A stretch of DNA of 64,000 bases, taken from positions 1,472,390-1,536,389 of the forward strand of contig NZ_KV917375.1 of assembly GCF_002019665.1 (NCBI RefSeq), written 5' to 3'. The DNA comes from Sutcliffiella halmapala (GTDB lineage Bacteria; Bacillota; Bacilli; Bacillales; Bacillaceae_I). Positions 29,260 through 36,986 of this stretch are shown piece by piece (the first letter of the stretch is position 1; the number at the start of each line of letters is the position of its first letter). Under the pieces are notes generated by a model. That model had not been told where the DNA came from. It saw nothing but the letters and a program-made list of their open reading frames with translations, and searched no databases. The position numbers and the translations under genes are program-made.

Positions 29260-29631
29260 ATGAATCGTAATCCACTAATCCCTTTTGCATTTATTGCGGT
29301 TTTAGGACTAGGATTAATGTTCTTATTTTCTTTTATTGGTTTAGATCAAGCCGAGAAAATTGCTAGCGGTGATGATGGAGAACCAGTAGAATTAACAGCA
29401 GAAGAACTTTACCAACAAAATTCTTGTATTGGCTGTCATGGGAATGATCTTGCAGGTGGTGCGGGTGCACCAGCTCTAGTAGACGTAGGCGACAGACTTT
29501 CTCCAGAAGAGATTAAAGAAGTAATCATTAATGGACAAGGAACAATGCCTGCTGGACTAGCTAACCCTCAAGAAGCAGAAGTTTTAGCTGAATGGCTTGC
29601 AAACTATGGTGAAGAAGGCGGAGAAGAGTAA
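29260..29631 (+). CDS. cccA: Membrane-anchored cytochrome c550
   Basis: CccA is a small c-type cytochrome held at the outer face of the membrane by an N-terminal helix. It donates electrons to terminal oxidases. The 123 residues have one hydrophobic segment (about 7-27), the haem-attachment motif CIGCH (Cys56, Cys59, His60) and a probable Met ligand in GTMPAG. An acidic tail ends the protein. AAGGAGGT (29243-29250) is nine bases before ATG 29260; the TTG directly after it is also in frame. A 10-bp palindrome GTACATGTAC lies at 29231-29240. Its position after sigA matches B. subtilis. Confidence 0.94.
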   Translation: MNRNPLIPFAFIAVLGLGLMFLFSFIGLDQAEKIASGDDGEPVELTAEELYQQNSCIGCHGNDLAGGAGAPALVDVGDRLSPEEIKEVIINGQGTMPAGLANPQEAEVLAEWLANYGEEGGEE

Positions 29632-29661
29632 TTTACTTTTTCCCAGAAATGTTTTTCATAT

Positions 29662-29697
29662 AAAAGGTCCTTTGCATTTGTGAAGGATTTTTTTTTA
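29662..29697 (+). terminator. Terminator after cccA
   Basis: TCCTTTGCA pairs with TGAAGGA around a short loop, with a bulge. TTTTTTTT follows. Confidence 0.65.
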
Positions 29698-29781
29698 TAC
29701 TTAGTATAGTGGATTTCAGGTAAGTGAACTTTGGAACAATCTTTTTATGAACAAAATACATAGTAATTGTGGTGACTAATA

Positions 29782-30501
29782 GTGAATGAATTGAAATTAT
29801 CAAAAAGGCTAGAGGCAGTTTCCTCTTTTATTCCGAAGAATAGTATTTTAGCGGATATTGGTTCCGATCACGCGTATCTCCCTTGTTATGCCTATTTGAA
29901 AGGGCTGATTGAACGCGCAGTGGCTGGAGAAGTAGTGGAGGGGCCCTATCAATCGGCAAAAGAACAAGTTACTAAAACAGAACTAACAGCTGTCATCGAT
30001 GTCCGCAAAGGAAATGGACTTGAGGTGATTTCCCCTAATGAAGTAACATGTATCACTATTGCCGGCATGGGTGGAACATTAATTCAATCTATCTTGGAGA
30101 ATGGCAAAGAAAAACTCGAAGGTGTTCAAACTCTTATTCTACAACCAAACATTGGCGCGAAAAAGGTCAGAGAATGGTTGGTAGCGAATGAATGGGAGCT
30201 TGTAGCGGAAAAAATTTTAGAAGATGAGGGCAGAATTTATGAAATTCTGGTAGCGGAGCGTGGAGATAGCGAAAAGCCTTATGAGAAGAAAAAAGCCGCA
30301 TCTCTTTTATTAGGTCCTTTTTTAGCAAAGGAAAAGAATGCTGTATTTATACAAAAATGGTCTCAGGAATTGGAACATTGGAAGAAAATAGTGAGTCAGC
30401 TAGAGGTAGCGGCTCCGACAGAAAGTAATCAGGAAAAAAAGAAAGAACTTCAATATAAAATTCAACTTGTGGAGGAGGAATTAGACGTTGAAAATAGCTA
30501 A
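29782..30501 (+). CDS. trmK: tRNA (adenine(22)-N1)-methyltransferase
   Basis: TrmK (YqfN) methylates N1 of A22 in the D-loop of tRNAs. The 239 residues have the SAM-binding motif LADIGSDHAYLPCYAY near the N-terminus and ITIAGMGGTLI in the middle. The C-terminal coiled coil (about 190-235) is typical of the family. The start is GTG 29782, with only a weak upstream GTGGTG. It overlaps yqfO by 14 bp, the usual Bacillus arrangement downstream of sigA and cccA. Confidence 0.94.
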   Translation: MNELKLSKRLEAVSSFIPKNSILADIGSDHAYLPCYAYLKGLIERAVAGEVVEGPYQSAKEQVTKTELTAVIDVRKGNGLEVISPNEVTCITIAGMGGTLIQSILENGKEKLEGVQTLILQPNIGAKKVREWLVANEWELVAEKILEDEGRIYEILVAERGDSEKPYEKKKAASLLLGPFLAKEKNAVFIQKWSQELEHWKKIVSQLEVAAPTESNQEKKKELQYKIQLVEEELDVENS

Positions 30502-31606
30502 TGGTCATGATGTTATTCAATGGTTTGAACAGTTTTCTCCTAAAAGATATGCAATGGAAGGAGATAAAATTGGCCTTCAAATTGGTACATTAAATAAACC
30601 GATTAAAAAAGTAATGGTAACGCTAGATGTACTAGAAAATGTTGTCGACGAAGCGATTGAAAAAGAGGTAGATCTCATTATTGCCCACCATCCACCGATT
30701 TTCAGAGCACTTCAAAATGTTACAGAAGACCATGCAGCAGGAAAAATTGTTACAAAATGTATTAAACATGATATTAGTGTTTATGTTGCTCATACGAATT
30801 TAGATGTTGCGAATGGTGGAGTGAATGATTTGTTAGCGGAAGCGCTTGATCTTCATGATACGAAGGTGCTTGTACCTACCTTCACCGAATCACTTAAAAA
30901 GCTAACTGTGTTTGTCCCTATAACGCATGCAGAGGAACTACTGAGCGCTTTAGGAAATGCTGGTGCAGGACATATCGGCAATTATAGTCATTGTTCTTTT
31001 AGTGTAGGTGGAGAAGGACGCTTTATGCCTCTAGAAGGGACTACTCCTTTTATCGGTGAAAAAGACATGTTGGAAAAAGTTGAAGAATACCGAGTGGAAA
31101 CAGTATTTCCGGCATCCTTGGAGAAGAAAGTCATTAGTGCAATGATCAAATCGCATCCCTACGAGGAAGTCGCTTATGATATTTATGCGTTAGAAAACGA
31201 AGGAGAAAAGCTTGGTTTAGGGAGAGTTGGTAAGTTACCCAATCCACTTAGCTTGTCTCAATTTGCAGAGCATGTGAAACGGACTTTAGATGCAAAGAAT
31301 GTAAGAGTGGTCGGCAATCTTGACAGCAAGATAAATAAAGTTGCCGTTCTTGGTGGAGATGGAAATAAATACATTCAGCATGCCAAGTTTTCGGGAGCGG
31401 ATGTGTATGTAACTGGTGATTTGTATTTCCATACAGCGCATGATGCCATGGCAATTGGGCTGAACGTAATTGACCCTGGCCACTACGTGGAGAAAATCAT
31501 GAAAAAAGGAACGGCAAAAAAGCTGGTCGAAGCAGCTAATGAGAAGAAATGGAAATTAGATGTGTTGGTCTCCGAATCGAACACAGACCCTTTTACTTTT
31601 ATGTAG
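30488..31606 (+). CDS. yqfO: NIF3-family dinuclear metal protein (YqfO)
   Basis: YqfO-type proteins are toroidal hexamers with a dinuclear metal site; the substrate is unknown, and a GTP cyclohydrolase I type 2 annotation is unproven. The 372-residue long form has the metal-binding IAHHPPIFRAL and VYVAHTNLDVANGGVNDLL. An inserted PII-like domain lies in the middle (about 130-230), and TGDLYFHTAHDA is C-terminal. The start is TTG 30488 after GTGGAGGAGGA. It is coupled to trmK by overlap and followed by a region of stacked hairpins. Confidence 0.93.
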   Translation: MKIANGHDVIQWFEQFSPKRYAMEGDKIGLQIGTLNKPIKKVMVTLDVLENVVDEAIEKEVDLIIAHHPPIFRALQNVTEDHAAGKIVTKCIKHDISVYVAHTNLDVANGGVNDLLAEALDLHDTKVLVPTFTESLKKLTVFVPITHAEELLSALGNAGAGHIGNYSHCSFSVGGEGRFMPLEGTTPFIGEKDMLEKVEEYRVETVFPASLEKKVISAMIKSHPYEEVAYDIYALENEGEKLGLGRVGKLPNPLSLSQFAEHVKRTLDAKNVRVVGNLDSKINKVAVLGGDGNKYIQHAKFSGADVYVTGDLYFHTAHDAMAIGLNVIDPGHYVEKIMKKGTAKKLVEAANEKKWKLDVLVSESNTDPFTFM

Positions 31607-31696
31607 TAGAGAGAGTTAAATGATGATGGAACGGGAAATGGAAATCAACTTGGAGTTCAGCGTGTGGTTCCGTGTTTTCAAAGTAGACACTCATAC

Positions 31697-31795
31697 AATG
31701 TGTAAAGAAAAATCACACATTCTGAGAGGGTATGCTTTTTCGTTTTTTCAAAAAGCATGACCTCAGGCACGCACTCTGGGATCATGCTTTTCCTT
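31697..31795 (+). terminator. Stacked hairpins downstream of yqfO, including a terminator
   Basis: Three pairings are visible. AATGTGT/ACACATT (31697-31703/31715-31721) is the first. ATGCTTTTT/AAAAAGCAT (31732-31740/31750-31758) is the second. AAAAGCATGA/TCATGCTTTT (31751-31760/31782-31791) with an inner CCTCAG/CTGGG is the third. The last is a good terminator with a T-rich tail. The second and third are mutually exclusive because they share the same A-rich arm. Confidence 0.7.
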
Positions 31796-31837
31796 CTTTT
31801 CAAATCCATGCCCTCGAACACTCACAAACACCTATAA

Positions 31838-31884
31838 CGGAAATCTACGTGGAGTCCGAACAGGTAACCTTCCTATTTTCAGAG
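31838..31884. repeat. Degenerate dispersed repeat fragment, copy A
   Basis: This stretch begins CGGAAATCTAC and ends ATTTTCAGAG. It aligns with 38624-38667 over its whole length with a few small gaps. A further partial similarity, GGAAATCAACTTGGAGTT, lies at 31640-31657. The 69-codon open frame across it (31732-31941) contains a terminator hairpin and is probably not a gene. The remainder of the 378-bp yqfO-ispH gap is otherwise noncoding. Confidence 0.55.
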
Positions 31885-31924
31885 CAGCTCTTTCAACAGC
31901 AGAAAGTACGAAACAGTAATCTAA

Positions 31925-31976
31925 ATAAAAAAGCTGCTTAGAAAGTCAATGAATCGACTCTCATAAACAGCTTTCC
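31925..31976 (-). terminator. Terminator after ispH
   Basis: On the reverse strand AAAGCTG pairs with CAGCTTT, with an inner AGAGTC/GACTTTCT pairing. TTTTATTT follows. It sits directly behind the ispH stop. Confidence 0.8.
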
Positions 31977-31984
31977 TAAAAAAA

Positions 31985-32935
31985 CTATAACGTTTTCGCC
32001 TTCTTCACTTTCGGCAAAATTTTCTGCAATGGCACATTCTTCGTCGTATTCCAGGTTTCCTTGTTTAAAGGATCAAAATTCTCGATAAATGTGATAACTT
32101 CTTTTGTAATAGGCGTTGGCGTCGATGCTCCAGCAGTAACTGCCACTTTTTTCGCGTTCTTTATCCATTCAATATTAAGCTCACTAATATCAGAGATACG
32201 ATACGCTGTTGTACCAGCGATTTCAAGGGATACTTGAGCTAAGCGGTTGGAGTTGTTGCTCTTAGGATCTCCAACTACAATAGTTACATCTGCTTCCCCA
32301 GCTTGCTCGGCTACAGCTTCTTGCCTTACTTGGGTAGCTAAGCAAATTTCTTTGTGTTGTTCAACGTGAGGATACTTCTCTTGAACCTTCACCATAATAT
32401 CGGTAACGTCCCATTGACTCATCGTTGTCTGATTTGTAACGATGATTTTTTCGTTTTGAATATTTAGCTGGTGTACATCTTCTTCTTTTTCGACAAGATG
32501 AACGATGTTAGGGGCAACACCAACCGCGCCTTCAGGTTCAGGATGTCCTTTCTTCCCAATATAAATAACATCATAACCTTCTGCTTCTTTTGCTCGGATC
32601 AAATCATGTGTTTTTGTTACGTCTGGACATGTTGCATCTATTGTTGTAAGCCCTTTTTCTTTTGCGAGGGCTTTAACCTCAGGGGATACACCGTGTGCGG
32701 TGAAAATAACCGTACCTTGCTCGATCTTGTCTAATATTTCGATACGATTAGCTCCATCAAGTGTAATAATACCTTCTTCTTCAAATGCATCTGTAACATG
32801 TTTATTATGAACAATCATACCAAGAATGTAGATTGGGCGTGGTAACGTTTTATCTAAAGCTGCATTTCTTGCAATAACCATAGCATCCACTACGCCATAG
32901 CAATAGCCACGTGGGGCAATCTTAATAATCTCCAT
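31985..32935 (-). CDS. ispH: 4-hydroxy-3-methylbut-2-enyl diphosphate reductase
   Basis: IspH is the last enzyme of the MEP pathway and reduces HMBPP to IPP and DMAPP with a [4Fe-4S] cluster. The 316 residues have the three conserved cysteines in RGYCYGV (about 12), DATCPDV (about 103) and EICLATQ. HNKHV and the [10 protein letters not shown] segment bind the diphosphate. GGAGGGTAACA precedes ATG 32935 on the reverse strand. The other window MEP gene, ispG, is about 10 kb away, also on the reverse strand. Confidence 0.96.
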   Translation of the reverse strand: MEIIKIAPRGYCYGVVDAMVIARNAALDKTLPRPIYILGMIVHNKHVTDAFEEEGIITLDGANRIEILDKIEQGTVIFTAHGVSPEVKALAKEKGLTTIDATCPDVTKTHDLIRAKEAEGYDVIYIGKKGHPEPEGAVGVAPNIVHLVEKEEDVHQLNIQNEKIIVTNQTTMSQWDVTDIMVKVQEKYPHVEQHKEICLATQVRQEAVAEQAGEADVTIVVGDPKSNNSNRLAQVSLEIAGTTAYRISDISELNIEWIKNAKKVAVTAGASTPTPITKEVITFIENFDPLNKETWNTTKNVPLQKILPKVKKAKTL

Positions 32936-32974
32936 ACAATGTTACCCTCCTTAAATCAATAAAGCTCTTTTGGA

Positions 32975-33010
32975 AAACAAAACAATAAAGAGAGTGATAC
33001 ACACTCTCTT
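32975..33010 (-). terminator. Terminator between yqfQ and ispH
   Basis: On the reverse strand AAGAGAGTG and CACTCTCTT form a 9-bp perfect stem with a five-base loop. A T-rich stretch follows. It may act as an attenuator if transcription reaches ispH from the AT-rich TATAAT-containing region at 33016-33045. Confidence 0.7.
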
Positions 33011-33073
33011 GTTTCTATAATCTTATTATAATATAAGATGGAGGGATAGTAAAAAAAGAAGAAATAGGTAAGT

Positions 33074-33793
33074 CTATACATAAAGTTTAGGAGAAGATTC
33101 TCCGGCAGTTTTTGTAATGTTTGATTTAGATGTTGATGTTGTGTCCTTTGACTTTTGTTTTTTAGGTTTAGCAGCAGTTGCTTTTGCCTCATTGCTTCCA
33201 GAGTTAGAACTCTTTTCTTTATCAGTTCCTTCTTCATTATTAGTTGTAGAGGTATCTTCATCTTCATCATCAGAAGTATCGACATTTTTCAATTCACTGT
33301 ATAACTTGAGCATAGCAGGGACATTCCTTACAAGAGGCCCATATTGCTGAACCATCGGCATTACAGACTCTGCCATTTTAAGAGCTTTTTGAACATTTGT
33401 TAACATCCCGGTTAAATTACTAGGGTTTGCAAGCTGTTGGAGTGCACCGGAGCTAGCTAGTTGGCCAAGGCCACCACCAGTATTGGCAAGTTGACCAAGT
33501 CCCCCCATATTTCCAATGCTCCTTGCTCCAGTTCTGCCGAGTAATTTAGCTAGTAATCCGCCACCACCTCCGTTAGTCCCGCCAAAATTAGCTCCGCCAA
33601 AATTTCCGCCACCCATAAATGCTCCTCTTCCACCACTCATAAATGAAGAGGGGTTTCTCATCATCATTGGATTAGACATATTTGGTATGTTTCCCATATT
33701 AGGTGGTTGCATTTGTTGGAATGGTGACATTCCACCTCCAAATTGAAAGGGCGATACATTTGGTGGCATAGGTCGGTTTGGTCCAAAAAACAT
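33074..33793 (-). CDS. yqfQ: VrrA/YqfQ family low-complexity protein
   Basis: This is the YqfQ family, orthologous in position and composition to the B. anthracis vrrA gene known for variable repeats. The N-terminal third is Pro/Met/Asn/Gly-rich and contains a GGxNFGG-type repeat ending in a five-glycine run. A conserved middle domain (about 120-170, NVQKALKMAESVMPMVQQYGPLVRNVPAML) follows. The C-terminus is Ser/Thr/Glu/Lys-rich and disordered. AAGGAAGGAGGA precedes ATG 33793 on the reverse strand. The molecular function is unknown. Confidence 0.88.
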   Translation of the reverse strand: MFFGPNRPMPPNVSPFQFGGGMSPFQQMQPPNMGNIPNMSNPMMMRNPSSFMSGGRGAFMGGGNFGGANFGGTNGGGGGLLAKLLGRTGARSIGNMGGLGQLANTGGGLGQLASSGALQQLANPSNLTGMLTNVQKALKMAESVMPMVQQYGPLVRNVPAMLKLYSELKNVDTSDDEDEDTSTTNNEEGTDKEKSSNSGSNEAKATAAKPKKQKSKDTTSTSKSNITKTAGESSPKLYV

Positions 33794-33983
33794 GGTAATC
33801 CTCCTTCCTTTCTAAAAAAATTTCATTAGTTTGCATACGTAAGAATGATTAGATTGGTAAAAATATAAATGGTTGATGAAATTTTCATGCAATCTCGTTT
33901 AGGCAAGTGATTAGTCTTATATAATTTATGCTAATGACGGATGAAATGTTTATCGTCCTACAAGAATGGGCACAACCGTAATG

Positions 33984-34012
33984 TAGCCAAAAAGCTGAAA
34001 GTCATCTATAAT
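33984..34012 (+). promoter_or_regulatory. Putative sigma-A promoter of cshB
   Basis: TAGCCA (33984-33989) and a perfect TATAAT (34007-34012) are 17 bp apart, about 110 bp before cshB. The long 5' leader is usual for cold-shock type RNA helicase genes, but I see no defined riboregulator. The rest of the 328-bp yqfQ-cshB gap shows no gene. Confidence 0.5.
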
Positions 34013-34121
34013 AGAAGTTTGGGTTAAAATACGACAAATTTAATACAACAACAACTTAAAATTATGACTTTGTACATATAAAATACATGATTTTAATTAA
34101 GCTAAAATCGGAGGAAACTAA

Positions 34122-35429
34122 ATGAATACTACATTTGAAAAGTTTAATGTTAAGCCGTTTATATTAGAAGCGGTAAAAGAGCTTCGTTTTCAAAAGCCAA
34201 CAGAGGTACAAGAAAGAATGATTCCATCTTTATTAAATGGAGAAAGTGCGATAGGTCAATCACAGACTGGTACTGGAAAAACGCATGCCTATCTAATACC
34301 TATCTTAAGTAAAATTGATCCTGCCGTACAAGAAGTACAAGCTGTTATTACTGCTCCAACACGTGAATTGGCAAATCAAATTTACCAAGAAATATTAAAA
34401 ATGACAAAGTTTTGTTCTCCAGAAGAAATGATTACCGCTCGTTGCTATATTGGTGGGACAGATAAACAACGTACTATAGATCGCTTAAAGCAGCAGCCGC
34501 AAATTGTGGTAGGTACACCTGGCCGTATTAAGGACTTAATGAGCGAAAAAGCATTACAGGTCTATACTGCTCAAACGATTGTTGTAGATGAAGCTGATTT
34601 AATGTTAGATATGGGATTCATTGAGGATATTGATAAAATTGCGGCAGCTATGCCTAAAAATCTGCAAATATTAGTTTTTTCCGCTACTATTCCAGAGAAA
34701 CTAAAACCGTTCTTGCGTAAATATATGGAAAATCCAAAATATACACATGTTGCCCCTAAGCAAGTGACTGCTGCAAAAATTAATCATTTGTTAATACCAG
34801 TAAAGTCAAAAGGGAAAATGAAACTATTACATGATGTTTTAGTGCAATTTAATCCGTATTTAGCTATTGTATTTACGAATACGAAGAAAAAAGCGGATGA
34901 GGTTGCGGATTCTTTAATTGAGCAAGGATTAAAAGTAGGAAGAATTCATGGTGATTTGAATCCACGTGAACGTAAGAAAATGATGAAGCAAATTAATGAA
35001 CTTGAGTATCAATATGTTGTAGCAACTGATTTAGCTGCTAGAGGAATTGATATTGATGGTGTAAGTCATGTTATCAACTATGAAATTCCAACTGACTTAG
35101 ATTTCTATATCCATCGTGTAGGTCGTACTGGACGTGCAGAGTATTCTGGAAAAGCGATTACGCTTTATGAGCCAACAGATGAGAATGCATTAGTTCAAAT
35201 AGAAAAACTTGGGGTAACATTTACTCAAATGGATTTAAAAGGTGGAGAACTTGTTGAGATAGGAGTTCGACATAAGCGTCAAAACCGCCAGAAAAAGGTT
35301 AATGAAATTGATCTAGCTGCTAAAACATCTGTGAAAAAATCAGAAAAAGTAAAACCAGGTTACAAAAAGAAATACAAGTATGAAGTAGAGCAATTCAAAA
35401 AAAGACAGCGTCGCTTAAAGAAAAAATAA
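34122..35429 (+). CDS. cshB: DEAD-box ATP-dependent RNA helicase CshB
   Basis: CshB is a cold-adaptation RNA helicase that unwinds structured mRNAs. The 435 residues carry all helicase motifs: FEKFNVKPF with the Q motif, QTGTGKT (I), PTRELANQ (Ia), TPGRI (Ib) and DEAD (II). SAT (III), ATDLAARGIDIDG (V) and HRVGRTGR (VI) follow. A short basic C-terminal tail (KKKYKYEVEQFKKRQRRLKKK type) replaces an RNA-binding domain. ATCGGAGGA precedes ATG 34122. The position between yqfQ and nfo matches B. subtilis yqfR. Confidence 0.95.
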   Translation: MNTTFEKFNVKPFILEAVKELRFQKPTEVQERMIPSLLNGESAIGQSQTGTGKTHAYLIPILSKIDPAVQEVQAVITAPTRELANQIYQEILKMTKFCSPEEMITARCYIGGTDKQRTIDRLKQQPQIVVGTPGRIKDLMSEKALQVYTAQTIVVDEADLMLDMGFIEDIDKIAAAMPKNLQILVFSATIPEKLKPFLRKYMENPKYTHVAPKQVTAAKINHLLIPVKSKGKMKLLHDVLVQFNPYLAIVFTNTKKKADEVADSLIEQGLKVGRIHGDLNPRERKKMMKQINELEYQYVVATDLAARGIDIDGVSHVINYEIPTDLDFYIHRVGRTGRAEYSGKAITLYEPTDENALVQIEKLGVTFTQMDLKGGELVEIGVRHKRQNRQKKVNEIDLAAKTSVKKSEKVKPGYKKKYKYEVEQFKKRQRRLKKK

Positions 35430-35504
35430 TAGAAAAAGCATACAGATAACCTTTCTAGATATCATTATGATAAAATAATAGATGATTTTTAATAAATATT
35501 AGAT

Positions 35505-35632
35505 ACTGCCTAGCTCCGACAACAGCTTGCATGCATAAGTCACTTTCTTCTAGAGGATACAAAAATCCTCTTGCTTAAAATTGTCTTATCGTGTTAATGC
35601 TGTGTAAGGGGCTTTACGCTTTTCTTATGAGG
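35505..35632. repeat. Degenerate dispersed repeat fragment, copy 2
   Basis: The stretch between cshB and nfo contains AGCTCCGACAA (inverted relative to copy 1 at 12552-12615) and, near its right end, CTTTACGCTTTTCTTATGAGG (direct relative to copy 1). An AGAGGAT...ATCCTCT inverted repeat lies between them (35554-35573). It reads as a decayed intergenic repeat element with no open frame. Confidence 0.6.
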
Positions 35633-35639
35633 TGATGTT

Positions 35640-36539
35640 GTGGAAAATTTACTTATTGGTTCGCATGTATCGATGAGCGGAAAAAAGATGTTGTTAGCTG
35701 CAAGTGAAGAGGCAGCTTCCTATGGGGCGAATGTATTTATGGTATATACTGGTGCTCCTCAAAATACGAGAAGAAAAAAAATAGAAGACTTAAATATCGA
35801 AGCTGGTCTTCAACATATGAAAGAGCACGGGCTAAAGGAAATTATTGTTCATGCTCCATATATTATTAATATCGGCAATTCTGAAAAGCCAGAAACGTTT
35901 GAACTTGGAGTGAATTTTTTAGCCGAAGAGGTTAGAAGAACAGAAGCGATTGGTGCAAAGCAAATTGTCCTTCATCCAGGTGCCCATGTGGGTGCTGGTG
36001 CAGAAATTGGTATTTCCCAGATAATAAAAGGATTAAACGAAGCACTAACGAAGGAACAGAATGTACAAATTGCCTTAGAAACAATGGCGGGTAAAGGTTC
36101 TGAATGTGGAAGAACCTTTGAAGAAATTGCAGCAATTATTGATGGCGTTCATTTAAATGAAAAGCTTTCTGTTTGTTTTGATACTTGTCACGTTCATGAT
36201 GCAGGTTATGATATTGTGAATGATTTTGATGGAGTGTTAAAGCAGTTTGATGACATCATTGGCTTAAATCGCATAAAGGTACTTCATATTAATGATAGTA
36301 AGAATGTTTGTGGAGCAGGAAAAGATCGACATGAGAATATCGGATTCGGTAATATCGGGTTTGATGCCTTAAGCTATATTGTGCACCATGATCAACTTTC
36401 CGCTGTTCCTAAAATTTTGGAAACACCTTATGTTGGAGAAGACAAGAAAGATAGAAAGCCTCCATATAAGCATGAAATTGAAATGTTAAGAAACAAAACA
36501 TTTAATGAAAATCTATTATCAAAAATTCTTCAGGGATAA
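35640..36539 (+). CDS. nfo: Endonuclease IV
   Basis: Nfo is an AP endonuclease of base-excision repair and uses three zinc ions. The 299 residues show the TIM-barrel metal ligands in [37 protein letters not shown] and DRHENIGFG. The start is GTG 35640, after GAGGTGATG. It is followed within a few bases by an exceptionally long terminator hairpin shared with the convergent yqfT. Confidence 0.96.
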   Translation: MENLLIGSHVSMSGKKMLLAASEEAASYGANVFMVYTGAPQNTRRKKIEDLNIEAGLQHMKEHGLKEIIVHAPYIINIGNSEKPETFELGVNFLAEEVRRTEAIGAKQIVLHPGAHVGAGAEIGISQIIKGLNEALTKEQNVQIALETMAGKGSECGRTFEEIAAIIDGVHLNEKLSVCFDTCHVHDAGYDIVNDFDGVLKQFDDIIGLNRIKVLHINDSKNVCGAGKDRHENIGFGNIGFDALSYIVHHDQLSAVPKILETPYVGEDKKDRKPPYKHEIEMLRNKTFNENLLSKILQG

Positions 36540-36586
36540 AATAACGAAAGGAGCAGGGCTTTACGCCCTGCTCCTTTCGTTATTTT
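36538..36586. terminator. Bidirectional terminator with a 22-bp perfect stem
   Basis: Arms at 36538-36559 and 36565-36586 are perfectly complementary over 22 bp around a five-base loop. The core is GGAGCAGGGC/GCCCTGCTCC and both ends are AT-rich, so it works on both strands. It overlaps the nfo stop codon on one side and the yqfT stop codon on the other. Confidence 0.95.
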
Positions 36587-36834
36587 GTAAATTCGGTGAA
36601 AAGCTGGTTTACTTTTTTTGCTGTTTCATGGCCCGTAATTTTTGCGACATCCTTCATAAGCTGGATGCGTTCAGAAGTATTAAAGACATTTACTTTTTTT
36701 GATTGTAAAAGTGCGGATATTTTTTTTGCTTGATCATTGGTCAAGGAAATATCATACTGTAATCCATAGTGAATGAGTTCATCAGGTGTAATATTATTAA
36801 GCTTTTTATTTACGATTTGTTGATAAATATTCAT
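36580..36834 (-). CDS. yqfT: DUF2624 family small protein (YqfT)
   Basis: The 84-residue protein shows the DUF2624 pattern: NIYQQIVNKKLNNITPDEL, YDISLTNDQAKKISALL and a C-terminal amphipathic helix. It is mostly helical and has no known function. GGGAGGGATACG precedes ATG 36834 on the reverse strand. Its stop codon lies inside the terminator shared with nfo. The neighbourhood matches B. subtilis yqfT. Confidence 0.88.
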   Translation of the reverse strand: MNIYQQIVNKKLNNITPDELIHYGLQYDISLTNDQAKKISALLQSKKVNVFNTSERIQLMKDVAKITGHETAKKVNQLFTEFTK

Positions 36835-36894
36835 CGTATCCCTCCCAAGTTAACATATGTGAAAAAAACAAAACGGGTACCATTACGAAATAAT

Positions 36895-36924
36895 ATGACA
36901 ATACTTAGGAAATTATTGTATAAT
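36895..36924 (+). promoter_or_regulatory. Sigma-A promoter of the histidine kinase gene
   Basis: ATGACA (36895-36900) and a perfect TATAAT (36919-36924) are 18 bp apart, about 60 bp before the kinase start. Confidence 0.65.
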
Positions 36925-36986
36925 TAAAAAAAAGCTGATAATTGTTGAGGAAATTAGAGACATAAGGTTTACAAGGGGGAGTCGCC

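Noticed and set aside
31732-31941. 69-codon forward open frame between yqfO and ispH
   Set aside because: It contains a strong terminator hairpin and a dispersed-repeat fragment, its Shine-Dalgarno spacing is wrong, and the peptide has no recognisable family.
33117-33350. Forward open frames antisense to yqfQ (33117-33350, 33516-33746)
   Set aside because: They mirror the low-complexity codons of yqfQ (runs of Ser and Pro on the opposite strand) and have no initiation signals.
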